Assembly (NCBI RefSeq): GCF_004962925.1 | Contig: NZ_SUEO01000006.1 | Location: forward strand, 7,031 to 56,930 | Length of the DNA: 49,900 nucleotides | Source: Mesorhizobium sp. | GTDB taxonomy: Bacteria; Pseudomonadota; Alphaproteobacteria; Rhizobiales; Rhizobiaceae | Direction: 5' to 3' | In this document: piece by piece, positions 27,549 through 36,570 of the stretch | Layout of the letters: the number at the start of each line of letters is the position of its first letter | How positions within the stretch are numbered: the stretch's first letter is position 1 | Notes under the pieces: model-generated | Seen by the model: the letters and a program-made list of their open reading frames with translations, nothing else | Told to the model about the DNA's origin: nothing | The model's database searches: none | Position numbers and translations under genes: made by a program

Positions 27549-27803
27549 GTGCGTACGAGACGTTTCAGAAAGCCGATTGTCGTTCAACCTGGCCGGATCG
27601 ACCGCGACAGGGTTGTTTTGTCGGTCTCCGACGCGGCTGAAGTGCTGCTGAGGGACTGGCCGGCGCCAGCCTCCAAGACGCGGCTCGCTGCAATCGAGGC
27701 CTGCCTTGCTGTTATTCGCGGCGAAAAGCCGCCAAGGGTCGCGCGCCAGGCGTTCATCGTCGCGGCCAAGGATGCGAGAATCCTGCTCGGCGAACAAATC
27801 TAG
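27549..27803 (+). CDS. DUF982 protein
   Basis: An 84-residue member of DUF982, a small soluble family almost confined to Rhizobiales. The core VSDAAEVLLRDWPAPASKTR, IEACLAVIRGEKPPRVARQA and FIVAAKDARILLG is characteristic. GTG 27549 is my start, with GGAGAG upstream; a TTG at 27537 is possible. Function unknown; members are often numerous in rhizobial accessory regions. Confidence 0.8.
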   Translation: MRTRRFRKPIVVQPGRIDRDRVVLSVSDAAEVLLRDWPAPASKTRLAAIEACLAVIRGEKPPRVARQAFIVAAKDARILLGEQI

Positions 27804-27813
27804 ATCGGCGCTG

Positions 27814-28125
27814 TCAGGCAGAGCCCCGTTGAGGCAGCTCGATCTCTTCTTTGACCTGCCGCTGTAGATCGTCTCGCGCGCGCTTCGCCTCGCCGCGAGG
27901 TGCCTCCGATTGTTTCTGTCTGTCCAGTTCGTGTTCCACCGTATCGCGCGAACCTTCTGCCGGATCCTCTTGCGGACGGTTGTTGTCCGGCTCGGCGGCT
28001 TGATCTAGTCGATTGTCCTTTCTGCCCTGATGACCATCAGGACTGCGCTCATCGGCGTGCTCGGTATTGTCTGTGCTTGAGCCTATCCGATCTCCGTCAA
28101 TTGTTTCGTCTGGCATATTGGTCAT
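27814..28125 (-). CDS. Disordered, highly charged small protein under an EcfG-type promoter
   Basis: A 103-residue protein of very low complexity: Asp, Glu, Arg, Gln and Asn dominate, without hydrophobic core, so it should be intrinsically disordered. GGAG lies upstream of the ATG at 28125. The perfect GGAAC-N16-CGTT promoter at 28229-28205 leaves a leader of about 75 bases. Charged disordered proteins induced by general stress include hydrophilin-like protectants, and this is a possible role, but I see no LEA repeat. Confidence 0.75.
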   Translation of the reverse strand: MTNMPDETIDGDRIGSSTDNTEHADERSPDGHQGRKDNRLDQAAEPDNNRPQEDPAEGSRDTVEHELDRQKQSEAPRGEAKRARDDLQRQVKEEIELPQRGSA

Positions 28126-28204
28126 ACTCCGGCTCCCCGATTTTGGCTGCGCGAAACCTTGAAAAGTGCGTCTCGCCTTTGGCGCGTGTTTCGTTGATGA
28201 GGCC

Positions 28205-28229
28205 AACGGCAGATTTGCAGCTTAGTTCC
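28205..28229 (-). promoter_or_regulatory. EcfG-type stress promoter, perfect consensus
   Basis: On the - strand GGAAC (28229-28225), 16 bases, CGTT (28208-28205), reading toward the charged 103-residue protein. Confidence 0.75.
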
Positions 28230-28393
28230 ATCCAACCTGGCTGGGGACTAACCGCCACCAGATGTCGGCCGAACCAAGCACTTCCAAGCCTGCGATTATT
28301 GTCGCGTCCGGCCGCGACAAAACCGTCGCTGAGGGAACCTTCAATTCCCACCAGGAATAAGGCCGGACAGCCAATTTCGAGGGAGAAATGATC

Positions 28394-28588
28394 ATGGCTA
28401 ACGCCCAGCAGGAACTGGCCGAATTCGTCATCAGCAAGGCCTTCAATCCGGTCATGCGAGCGAAACCGGATGGAAAATCCGATACCGACCGCAAGTCCCT
28501 GGAGCACGTGCAGCAGGCGACCAAGGCCGAGATCGAGCGCTATCGCAATTATTTTGTTCACTGTCGGCAAAATGGAAACATGCCATGA
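28394..28588 (+). CDS. Small conserved-looking hypothetical protein
   Basis: A 64-residue protein, MANAQQELAEFVISKAFNPV at the N-terminus and a helical HVQQATKAEIERYRNYF. GAGGGAG precedes the ATG at 28394 at a good distance; an ATG two codons earlier is too close to it. Its stop overlaps an ATG (ATGA) of a weaker frame downstream. Function unknown. Confidence 0.6.
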   Translation: MANAQQELAEFVISKAFNPVMRAKPDGKSDTDRKSLEHVQQATKAEIERYRNYFVHCRQNGNMP

Positions 28589-28854
28589 AATCGATCACTG
28601 AAATCTACGCAACTGTGAGGCGTGAACGGCCTGCGATACATCGTTCCGTCATCAAGGTGGCAAGCAAATGCCCGGCCTGTCCGATGTCAGTCAGAAACAG
28701 GCGATCGCTGAACTTACGGCTTCGTAGAGCCGCGCTAATACTCAGAAACGTGGGCGGAATTGATTTGGATGCGCGAGTTGATGGCTCACTCCCAGGCGCT
28801 GACCGAATGCCCTGCAATCACAAACGGCTAAATGGGACCGGTTCCGACCCATAA
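28585..28854 (+). CDS. Weakly supported downstream frame
   Basis: An 89-codon frame coupled by ATGA to the previous gene. The first 38 residues (MKSITEIYATVRRERPAIHR) look protein-like; the remainder is Arg/Leu-rich. A second frame in the same bases reads KQMPGLSDVSQKQAIAELTA and a stop at about 28731, which looks more natural. One of the two may be a frameshifted remnant. Confidence 0.3.
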   Translation: MKSITEIYATVRRERPAIHRSVIKVASKCPACPMSVRNRRSLNLRLRRAALILRNVGGIDLDARVDGSLPGADRMPCNHKRLNGTGSDP

Positions 28855-28939
28855 GAGCGCCCGGAAGAAACCATGGCGCCAGTGACGGCTCTGGTCAGGC
28901 CAGGAGGGAACGATCCGGTCCGCCATGAGTTAGCAAATC

Positions 28940-29155
28940 GTGATGAACACCATGGAACCCCACGGACGCGCGATGGCCGATGCCATGAAGCGCATCAAGC
29001 GGACCGAACTCGCGCTTGAACGTACAGAAAAAATGCTGGCCGAGAATATCGCGCTGTGCAGCAGGATACGCGCGCAACGGTGTCTGGTCGAGGCCGCATA
29101 CCGCTTGGTGGAGATAGGTCGTCCGGCCAGCAATGAAGATGGGCTGAAGGCCTAG
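28940..29155 (+). CDS. Small helical hypothetical protein
   Basis: A 71-residue protein predicted to be one long helix or coiled coil (RIKRTELALERTEKMLAENI). The ATG has no strong binding site. It ends two bases before the next frame, so the two may be co-transcribed. A GGAAC-N16-AGTT lies immediately upstream, too close to be sure it is a promoter. Function unknown. Confidence 0.45.
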   Translation: MMNTMEPHGRAMADAMKRIKRTELALERTEKMLAENIALCSRIRAQRCLVEAAYRLVEIGRPASNEDGLKA

Positions 29156-29157
29156 CC

Positions 29158-29562
29158 GTGGGGGAGGCCTGCCGTCCTCCTGCAACGCAGGATATCGAGC
29201 GCTTCCGCGTCAGGCAAAATCCATTCAAGAAGCTGTCCGATGAAGTCGTTCCCGTAATGGCCTACCTTCGCCAGATTGGCTTCCAAGGATCCCTTCGCTT
29301 TCCCTTCGATAACAGCACGCCGGACTGTTGGATTCGAACGAGCGACGGTGACGAGCGCGGAATTGAAGTGACAGTAGCAAAGGCACGGGAGCGCGTTCTC
29401 CTGGCCAAGGAACTAAATGAGACGGGGAGCGGTCGCGGTTATTTGGGTCTGCCAGACGATCTCCACAAAAAGTATTTGAGGAGAAGCTCGCTAGAGGACG
29501 CACGATGTTTACGTCCGACGCTGCACTCAGCAGCATCGGCGCGGCTATCAAATCATGCCTAA
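29158..29562 (+). pseudogene. Hypothetical protein with frameshift
   Basis: The first 100 residues look like a real soluble protein: FKKLSDEVVPVMAYLRQIGF, CWIRTSDGDERGIEVTVAKA and LNETGSGRGYLGLPDDL. After this the frame becomes Arg/Ser-rich. A single-base change at the A run at 29466-29470 would continue as VFEEKLARGRTMFTSDAALS and SIGAAIKSCLS, which fits better. The continuation is soon lost again before the HlyD gene that faces it. I do not recognise the family; the charged first part might be a nuclease-like core, but that is a guess. Confidence 0.5.
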
Positions 29563-29654
29563 GCACATGTGGGATTGCTTCCAGTTTCAGGCGAAACGGC
29601 AAAATCGCGCCCTTGTTCCGGAATTTAGCTCGTCGGCTCGCCCAGAGACGCAGC

Positions 29655-30965
29655 CTACTCTTCCCGGAATGCCCGTTGGACTTGGTCCGCCAAAGGTTTC
29701 ACGAGATAGGACAGCATGCTGCGGCTGCCGGTCGAAAAGAACACCTCGACGGGCATTCCAGGCGCCAAGGTCAGGCCCTTGAGCCTGGTAAGCTCTGTGC
29801 GCGGCAAAGCAACATGCACGGTGTAAAAGCCGGCGCCTGTTTTCTCATCGAAATTCAGGTCGGCGGAAATCTTGCCCACGGCACCGTTCAGCTCCGGTGT
29901 TGTTTGCCGATTGAATGCCGACAGCCGCAAGGTCGCGCTTTGCCCTGGCGTCAATTGATCGATATCTTGGGGTGCCACGTGCGCCTCGACGGTCAGGTCG
30001 TCGGTCACCGGGACTATCAGCATGATGAGTTCTCCCGGAGAAATCACACCACCGACCGTATGTACGCCGAGCTGATGAACGACGCCGGTCTGCGGACTGC
30101 GAACGTCGATACGCTTGAGCTGATCTTCAGCCGAGACCTTGCGCTCGACGAATTCAGAGATCCTTGCCTGGACGTCACGTAGTTCGGCCGCCACCTCGCT
30201 GCGCAAATCCTGGTCGATCTGAATGATCTGCAAACGGATCTCCGATGTACGACCCTTCGATTGCGCTATGGCCGCAGTCAGTTGCCCGTGCTCACCTTTA
30301 AGCCGCACGGCATCGCGTTCAAGCGCAGTTATGCGATCAATTGAAACCAGCTTGCGTTGCCAAAGTCTGCGCATGCCTTCGAGCTCAAATCCGATCAGCT
30401 TGATTTCCTGGCTCTTGGCATCTCTTTGCTCGGTCAGGCCGGAAACTTCTTCGGCAAGCTGCGCGATGCGCTCTTCCAACTGAGCCTTCTGGCCGGCGCG
30501 TGCCTGTCGGCGAAATTCGAACAGTGATTGCTCGCCGGCCATCGCCCGACCAACCTCAGGGGCATCCTGCCGTGACACAAGCGAAGCTGGAAAGGTGATG
30601 CTTCCTTTGCCGTCGCGCTCGGCCTCAAGGCGAGCCAGTCGCGCCTCGAATTCGTCCAAGCTCTTCGTGACGATCGCCAAATTGGCCCGAGTGATCGTCT
30701 CGTCGAGGCGGATCAAAACCTTGCCCGATTGCACGGCATCACCTTCCCGGACGAAGATTTGACCGACCACGCCACCGGTCGGATGCTGGACTTTCTTGAC
30801 GCTGGAATCGACGACCAATTTTCCCGAAGCGATAATGGCTCCGGAGAGCGTGGTGACGGCAGCCAAACTCCCCGCCCCGCCGACCAGCAGGATGCAGGTT
30901 GCGACACCGCCAAGCAGATAGCGTCGAATAGTGCGATCCGCCGCGAATATCGTGCGTTGCGCCAT
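29655..30965 (-). CDS. Type I secretion membrane-fusion protein (HlyD/PrsE family)
   Basis: A 436-residue periplasmic adaptor that links the ABC exporter to an outer-membrane channel. One helix near residues 16-38 anchors it, followed by a beta-barrel piece (VQHPTGGVVGQIFVREGDAV), a long coiled coil at about residues 90-290, and the lipoyl/beta-barrel return with IDVRSPQTGVVHQLGVHTVG. These match PrtE/PrsE. The ABC gene reaches into it, and the intended junction is most likely a TGATG overlap. The GH16 glycanase upstream is the probable cargo. Confidence 0.92.
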   Translation of the reverse strand: MAQRTIFAADRTIRRYLLGGVATCILLVGGAGSLAAVTTLSGAIIASGKLVVDSSVKKVQHPTGGVVGQIFVREGDAVQSGKVLIRLDETITRANLAIVTKSLDEFEARLARLEAERDGKGSITFPASLVSRQDAPEVGRAMAGEQSLFEFRRQARAGQKAQLEERIAQLAEEVSGLTEQRDAKSQEIKLIGFELEGMRRLWQRKLVSIDRITALERDAVRLKGEHGQLTAAIAQSKGRTSEIRLQIIQIDQDLRSEVAAELRDVQARISEFVERKVSAEDQLKRIDVRSPQTGVVHQLGVHTVGGVISPGELIMLIVPVTDDLTVEAHVAPQDIDQLTPGQSATLRLSAFNRQTTPELNGAVGKISADLNFDEKTGAGFYTVHVALPRTELTRLKGLTLAPGMPVEVFFSTGSRSMLSYLVKPLADQVQRAFREE

Positions 30966-32622
30966 CAGGATGCCGTCTCTTCAAGCCCGCCATCACCAGA
31001 ACCTGATCCAGGCTTGCCAGCGCGCTCGGCCGGTGTGCGACCACGATGGCAACGCCGCCTCGAGCGCGGACATTTTGAATTGCTTCCGTCAACGCGGCCT
31101 CGCCTTCCGCATCGAGGTTGGAGTTAGGCTCGTCGAGAATAACAAGAAACGGGTCACCGTAGAGAGCCCGTGCAAGCGCCACCCGCTGCCTCTGGCCAGC
31201 CGAAAGTGCCGATCCGGCCTCGCCGATCCGCGTCTCATAGCCTTCCGGAAGATGAATGACGAGATCATGAACGCCGGCCGCGCGCGCAGCCGCCAGTATC
31301 TTGTCCGAGGGCGCTTGCGGTTCGAAGCGCGCGATATTCTCGGCAATGGTGCCGTCGAACAATTGCACATCCTGCGGCAGATAGCCGACATGGTTGCCCA
31401 GCTCTTCCGGCGACCACTGGTCGAGCGTTGCGCCATCCAGCCTGACGGTTCCACGAACGGGGAGCCATATACCGGCAATAGCGCGCACGAGCGATGACTT
31501 GCCAGAAGCGCTCGGCCCGACAATACCAAGGCCGACGCCCCTTTCCAATGCAAAGGTGGCGTCTTGCACGACCAAACGGCGCTCTCCCGGCGGTGTGACA
31601 CTGATATTTTCGACCGAAAGAGCAGATCTCGGTGCAGGCAGCGAGACACTTATGGCAGTTTCGGGAAGCAGGACCAAAAGCTGGGTCAACCGGGTCCAGG
31701 CCTGGCGGGCGGTGACGAAACCCCTCCAGTGCGCGATAGCCAGTTCGATTGGTGCGAGCGCCCGGCTCATCATGATCGAACTGGCGATCATGATGCCGCC
31801 AGTCGCTTCCTGATGGATGACCAGATAAGCGCCTATGGCCAGGATACCCGATTGCAGCATCATGCGCAGGATCTTCGAGATCGTTCCGAGTGTCCCGGCA
31901 AGGTCACTCGCCGTGGCATTGGTGTCGAGATAGTCAGCATTGATCCCTGACCAGCGCTCGGCGATGCGTGATCCAAAGCCCATGGCCTGCAGAACCTCGA
32001 CATTGCGACGTGTCGCTTCGGCAAGCGTGTTGCGTGCCGCCGCTTGACTGTTTGCCTTTCTGGCGGGCTCTCTGGTGCGAATTTCGGCAAGCAATGTCAG
32101 GCTGAAGAGAATCACCACGCCGGCCAGCGCCGTCATGCCGATCCAGAAATGGAACAGGAAGCAAATTGCCAGATACAGCGGCATCCAGGGTAGGTCGAAA
32201 AGCGCGGTTGGACCGGCGCTCGACAGAAACGATCGCACCTGATCGAGATCGCGCAAGGATTGAAGCCCGTCGCCTGCGACCTTCGTGCGCAACGGCAAAC
32301 GCATGAGAACGGCATAGACCTGTCCGCTCAAGCGCGCGTCCAGCGCCATCCCGATGCGCACCAGCAGCCGCGATCGGATGAGTTCAAGAACGCCCTGAAA
32401 AACAAAGAGCGTGCCGGCAAACACGGCAAGTCCGACGAGCGTCGGCACGCTGCGGCCAGGTATGACGCGATCATAGACCTGCAGCATGAAGAACGAGCCG
32501 GTCAACGCCAGAACGTTGACGACGCCGCTGATCAAGGCAATTGCGGCCAACGCGCGACGGAAGGAAGCCAGAACTGCTGCGAAGGTCGTTCGCGGCGGCT
32601 CGGATGGATGGGGATGCGACAT
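30739..32622 (-). CDS. Type I secretion ABC transporter (PrtD/PrsD family), frameshifted end
   Basis: The ATG at 32622 gives an inner-membrane ABC exporter with six helices followed by an ATPase: Walker A GPSASGKSS, signature LSAGQRQR, Walker B FLVILDEPNSNLDAEGE and VAHRP. It energises export of the RTX glycanase. As read, the frame runs 75 codons into the HlyD gene after VLVMAG, giving a Ser/Arg/His-rich tail. One extra G in the run near 30987 would yield GLEETAS and a TGA that overlaps the HlyD ATG, the normal arrangement. So either a recent deletion or an assembly error; the functional domains are intact in both cases. Confidence 0.88.
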   Translation of the reverse strand: MSHPHPSEPPRTTFAAVLASFRRALAAIALISGVVNVLALTGSFFMLQVYDRVIPGRSVPTLVGLAVFAGTLFVFQGVLELIRSRLLVRIGMALDARLSGQVYAVLMRLPLRTKVAGDGLQSLRDLDQVRSFLSSAGPTALFDLPWMPLYLAICFLFHFWIGMTALAGVVILFSLTLLAEIRTREPARKANSQAAARNTLAEATRRNVEVLQAMGFGSRIAERWSGINADYLDTNATASDLAGTLGTISKILRMMLQSGILAIGAYLVIHQEATGGIMIASSIMMSRALAPIELAIAHWRGFVTARQAWTRLTQLLVLLPETAISVSLPAPRSALSVENISVTPPGERRLVVQDATFALERGVGLGIVGPSASGKSSLVRAIAGIWLPVRGTVRLDGATLDQWSPEELGNHVGYLPQDVQLFDGTIAENIARFEPQAPSDKILAAARAAGVHDLVIHLPEGYETRIGEAGSALSAGQRQRVALARALYGDPFLVILDEPNSNLDAEGEAALTEAIQNVRARGGVAIVVAHRPSALASLDQVLVMAGLKRRHPDGATHDIRGGSHYSTLSAWRCRNLHPAGRRGGEFGCRHHALRSHYRFGKIGRRFQRQESPASDRWRGRSNLRPGR

Positions 32623-32727
32623 CGCCTTCACATCAGTCCCGGTTCAGGCTCAGGCGGCAATGACCGCGCCCGAAATCAGGCCTGATGACGAACGTGTCCG
32701 TGCCGAGCCCACCGTCAGGTGTTACGC

Positions 32728-34119
32728 CTAGATAATCCAATCGTTCAACGCATAGGCATGGATGTAGTCAATCTGCATTTCCGCCGGCGTCGCAAGCCCG
32801 TCGGCAGGCGCTCCCGCGACGCCACCAACCGCCAGATCGACCAGCATATACATCGGCTCGTGCATATCGGCAGGCGTTGCGGCACGAGCAACTTCGACGT
32901 CATCGAAATACCAAACGAGTTCGTCTTCTGTCCACAGCACGCCATATGTGTGGAACCCTTCGGTATCCGAGGCATACGCCGTCGAGGTCACTGTCGTCTG
33001 AGTCCCCGTCTCGTTCGAGTGGCTCGTCAGCACGAGCTTGTTTGGATCCTGACCGACCATCTCCACGACGTCCAGTTCCGGTGGCCAGGAGCCGTCTGCC
33101 GGGAGAAGCCAGAAGGCCGGCCATACACCCTGTTTTTCGGGCATGTCGGCCCGAATTTCGAAATAGCCGTAGGTCTGCGCGAAGGATTCGTAGGTCGTCA
33201 GCAAACCCGACGTGTATTGGTAGTTGTTTATCTCGGGCCGGATCGCCGCAGGAGCCTTGGCGGCGGTAATCGTAAGAATACCGTCGTCAACGCTGAACGG
33301 GTTGACGGAACTTGTCGGGGCGTAGTTGGTATCGATATACCATTGAAGCTCTTTGTTGCTCGTGAGCGAGCTGCCGTTTGCGTCCCCCCACCAGAAATTC
33401 GAGTCCCAGGTGCCGCTCGAGCCATTCCACAGGTCCAGCGTATCGAATTCGTCCGAAAAGGTGAGTTCCAGAGCTGACCTGTCCACGGCCAGCTTGAACT
33501 GACTTGCGGTAAGCTCGCCGATGGTCTTGTTGGCGAAGACGAGAAACTCGCTGTCGGACAGATTAAGTCGGACATTCGCTCCCGACTGGACCATGTTGAC
33601 GCGCACCTCCTCGAAGGAGGTGAAGCCGTAGCTCCCGACGCGCACGGTATCCTGAGCGCCAAAGTCCAGGATCAGATCACTGCCGTTGCCGGGGTTCACG
33701 ACGAAAATGTCCGCCCCTGATCCGCCCTTCAAAACGTCATCGCCCTGTAAGCCGTCGAGCGTCTGTTGGCCGGAGCCGCCAGTAACGATGTTGTTCAGCT
33801 CGTTTCCGAAAGCATAGCGTTTGTCGCCCGTGACCGTCAGGTTCTCGAAATTCGCTGGGAGCTTATAGCTCATCCAGGTCGAGATGGTGTCGACACCCTC
33901 GCCGGGCCGCTCAACCGCCTTGTTTTTCGAGGAATACAGATAATAGATATCATCGCCCTTGCCGCCATACATTGTGACGGTGACGCTGCCGTCCCCATAT
34001 ATCGAGTCGTTGGACGTGCTGCCATAAAGTGTTGGGCTGGAATTCGTCGCTGAATACCACTTTACGGAGGACCCGCTGTAGGGAAGTGGAACGCCCTTGG
34101 CGTTCAGTACCGTGGCCAT
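32728..34119 (-). CDS. Secreted RTX-type GH16 endoglycanase (ExsH-like)
   Basis: A 463-residue two-domain protein. Residues about 40-140 hold calcium-binding RTX-like repeats (GGKGDDIYYL, GLQGDDVLKGGSGADIFVV), the sign of type I secretion. The C-terminal half is GH16: FSDEFDTLDLW, GYFEIRADMPEKQGVWPAFW and the catalytic ELDVVE (E-x-D-x-x-E), ending with the strand YIHAYAL. Such enzymes cut beta-1,3/1,4-linked glycans; ExsH of Sinorhizobium trims succinoglycan. ATG 34119 follows AAAGGAG. It is the first gene before the ABC and HlyD genes, so it is very likely their cargo. No signal peptide is present, as expected. Confidence 0.9.
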   Translation of the reverse strand: MATVLNAKGVPLPYSGSSVKWYSATNSSPTLYGSTSNDSIYGDGSVTVTMYGGKGDDIYYLYSSKNKAVERPGEGVDTISTWMSYKLPANFENLTVTGDKRYAFGNELNNIVTGGSGQQTLDGLQGDDVLKGGSGADIFVVNPGNGSDLILDFGAQDTVRVGSYGFTSFEEVRVNMVQSGANVRLNLSDSEFLVFANKTIGELTASQFKLAVDRSALELTFSDEFDTLDLWNGSSGTWDSNFWWGDANGSSLTSNKELQWYIDTNYAPTSSVNPFSVDDGILTITAAKAPAAIRPEINNYQYTSGLLTTYESFAQTYGYFEIRADMPEKQGVWPAFWLLPADGSWPPELDVVEMVGQDPNKLVLTSHSNETGTQTTVTSTAYASDTEGFHTYGVLWTEDELVWYFDDVEVARAATPADMHEPMYMLVDLAVGGVAGAPADGLATPAEMQIDYIHAYALNDWII

Positions 34120-34358
34120 CCCGGTCTTTTCTCCTTTATCTCGCCTCGATGGCAGCCCTAACATTTATCACGGCAAAAGGAGCCAGTGCGTTTTGGCTTT
34201 CGACTTAGGAGAGTTACCAAACGCTTAACACGCCGTAGGACCGGTGTGCGAAATCCGGATCCCAGTCCCAAGCACCGGGTTGCAATTCTCGGTCTCGACA
34301 TCCGGAGGATCCGACCTTGCCGCGCAATACTGAGCGGCGCGACAAGGTCAGCAGCGAC

Positions 34359-35702
34359 CTATTTAGCTGAACCCAATAGAACGTCGAGATCGACCGCGTC
34401 TGCCATCGCCTTGTATCCCGCGTCGTTGGGATGAAGATTATCGCCGCAGTCGTAGTCGTCGCGCAGATACCCTGGCTTGGCCGGGTCTTCCATCACCTTG
34501 TCGAAGTCGATCACGCCATCGAAGCCGCCACCGGTGCGTATCCATTCGTTCACAGCTACCCGTTTCTTTTCCTTCTCGGGTGTGTAGTAACCCTCGGTGG
34601 GAAGTCCTTTGAAGGTGTCGGCGAAGGGGGTCAACGTCGCGCCTACAATGCGTATGCCATGGGCATGCGCGCGGTCGATGAGCTGTTTGTATCCGGTGAT
34701 GATATCTTCGGCGGTCGGTTCCTTGTCGTCCGGCGTGATTGCATTTTCGCCGGGCCAACCGATATCGTTGATGCCCATCATCACGACGACGGTCGAGACT
34801 TTTGGATGGCTCAGGATATCAGAATCAAAACGCGCCAGAGCATTGACACCCATACCGTCGGTCAACACGCGATTGCCCGAAAAAGCTTCGTTAACCACCG
34901 CGACCTTGTGGGCGGTCTCCTGCAATCGCTTGGCGATATGGTCTGGCCAGCGGTTGTTGGCGTCGGGGGTCGAGCAATTCCCATCCGTGATGGAATCCCC
35001 GAAAAACACGATCGCTTGGGATTCCGGCGCGGCGTCAACCCATATGTCGCTCAGAAAAAGGCGTGATTTGAGTGTGCTGACCGCCTTGAACGCCGCGTCG
35101 TTTGTGAAATTTCCCGGGCCGGAGATGTAGGCGGTTTGCACACCATCCCAATGCACCGATGACAGCGCCGTCTTCTTCGGCAGGAAGATGCTGACCGAGA
35201 TTTGGGAAAGCGCTTCTGCCGGGAGGTCGACGGGATCGCTGAGGATCGGGGCTCCCGGCGGAACGACCGCAGAACTCTTGCCGCCCCATGTGAGGGGCTT
35301 CAGGGTCGCCTGATCGACGTCGCCGTCCTTGCCTGCTATTCCGACGCTGCCGGCACCGATAGTCAGCGGCTTAGCGCCGAAAGCATTCGATAGGACGACC
35401 CGGACGGTATTGCCGCCAACGCTGATGCGGGCAACTTGGCGGACGGTCTGATTCTCCAATACCTCCGGCACTCCAAAAGGCGCAGGAAGATCATCCGACC
35501 AACGCGGAGCAGGTGTGGCAGCCCAACTGGTGATCCAGGTTCCCGTTTCGGCGCCTTGTGCCCCGAAACCAACCGTCGCGGAACCGGCCGCCACAGCGGC
35601 GCATATCAGGATAGTCTGACGCAGGCGCCGTTTCCTCCCTGCTGCGGGAGAAAGCACCGATGAAAGTTCACCTGCAAAAGTGAAACACCTATTGAACCGC
35701 AT
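34359..35702 (-). CDS. Exported SGNH/GDSL-family hydrolase
   Basis: A 447-residue protein with an N-terminal export signal (RRLRQTILICAAVAAGSATV, then GFGAQGAE; the twin Arg could indicate Tat but is not canonical). The SGNH blocks are visible: FFGDSITDG with the Ser nucleophile, AFSGNRV with the Gly, MGINDIG with the Asn, and DNLHPNDAGY with Asp and His. It should be an esterase, for example a sugar O-acetylesterase. The ATG at 35702 fits GAGGAGG nine bases upstream. It neighbours the secreted glycanase, so polysaccharide de-acylation is a reasonable guess. Confidence 0.88.
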   Translation of the reverse strand: MRFNRCFTFAGELSSVLSPAAGRKRRLRQTILICAAVAAGSATVGFGAQGAETGTWITSWAATPAPRWSDDLPAPFGVPEVLENQTVRQVARISVGGNTVRVVLSNAFGAKPLTIGAGSVGIAGKDGDVDQATLKPLTWGGKSSAVVPPGAPILSDPVDLPAEALSQISVSIFLPKKTALSSVHWDGVQTAYISGPGNFTNDAAFKAVSTLKSRLFLSDIWVDAAPESQAIVFFGDSITDGNCSTPDANNRWPDHIAKRLQETAHKVAVVNEAFSGNRVLTDGMGVNALARFDSDILSHPKVSTVVVMMGINDIGWPGENAITPDDKEPTAEDIITGYKQLIDRAHAHGIRIVGATLTPFADTFKGLPTEGYYTPEKEKKRVAVNEWIRTGGGFDGVIDFDKVMEDPAKPGYLRDDYDCGDNLHPNDAGYKAMADAVDLDVLLGSAK

Positions 35703-35963
35703 TTTCATCTCCTCCTCGAGACATGCTGGTAATGCCGCCGCCGGCCTAATTATGACGGGCTTCAGAGGAAATGAAATTGAACTTCCGTTGCGATCTTGGA
35801 CCAGCGCCAGGAGCAAGATGCCGTGGCAGAGGGATGCCGCCTGCCTGCTTCTTGCGAGCGGCGGACTGAGCAGGCCGTTCGACCGTGACCGCGGTACTAT
35901 ATCAAAGTCATCGCTGCGGTTCGGTTGAAGGCCTCCAGAACCAGACTTGGCGTGCGGAAGGCG

Positions 35964-36257
35964 TCAGCTTTGCCCCAAAAGTGCACGCGCTAACTCTTGC
36001 CATTCCTCATCAAGCGTCAAGGTCGACGGCGCGGCGCCGCAGCGACGATACCAATATTCCGCATTCGATTGATCGCCTTCCTTGCGATGGACGTAGGCAT
36101 GCACGCGCATACCCGCGGTATCGTCGAGCGCCTGCGCGCGCTCGTGCGCTTTATCCCAATCGCCCTTTGCATCCCACCACAGCGCCTCCAGGGCGGGGCT
36201 CAAGCCGGCGGGCGGCTGTAATTGCACAATCGAATCGCTGAAGGCTTGCAGATCCAT
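35964..36257 (-). CDS. Hypothetical protein
   Basis: A 97-residue soluble protein with helices of a TPR-like kind: ALEALWWDAKGDWDKAHERA, DDTAGMRVHAYVHRKEGDQS, NAEYWYRRCGAAPS. The repeated W-A-K-G-D-W/E-G-D pattern recalls a tetratricopeptide hairpin. AGAGAG lies before the ATG at 36257; the frame further upstream does not look like protein. Partner and role unknown. Confidence 0.7.
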   Translation of the reverse strand: MDLQAFSDSIVQLQPPAGLSPALEALWWDAKGDWDKAHERAQALDDTAGMRVHAYVHRKEGDQSNAEYWYRRCGAAPSTLTLDEEWQELARALLGQS

Positions 36258-36570
36258 CTCTCTACCGACGTAATGTACGTGGGCGTCGCCGATGATAGTG
36301 TAGCCCCGAATTCTCCAACAGCGAAGTCGTGCCGTGCACGGCAAAGAGGCGGTGCTCTTTGTGCCTGCCATTGTCCAATCTCGGGCGGTACAAAAGCGCC
36401 GCCGATTACGGTTCGCTTCCTTGCGGTAACTGATGGCCGGTGAGCTAGGACCCGAGCCCATCGGATCACACCGTGAGGCTCACATTCATTCGGCTCCCGC
36501 GATCAACTGATCGTTATCTCCGTGCCGGCATGGTGATGAGGCCTGTCACAAGCCGCTCGTATTGATGGCC
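36258..36570. other. Gap of about 300 bases
   Basis: Between the hypothetical gene and the palindrome before the alpha/beta hydrolase. Weak frames only; I see no gene or RNA here. Confidence 0.4.

Noticed and set aside
29505..30182. A 225-codon + strand frame
   Set aside because: Only its first 20 or so codons look like the continuation of the frameshifted gene at 29158; the rest is antisense to HlyD.
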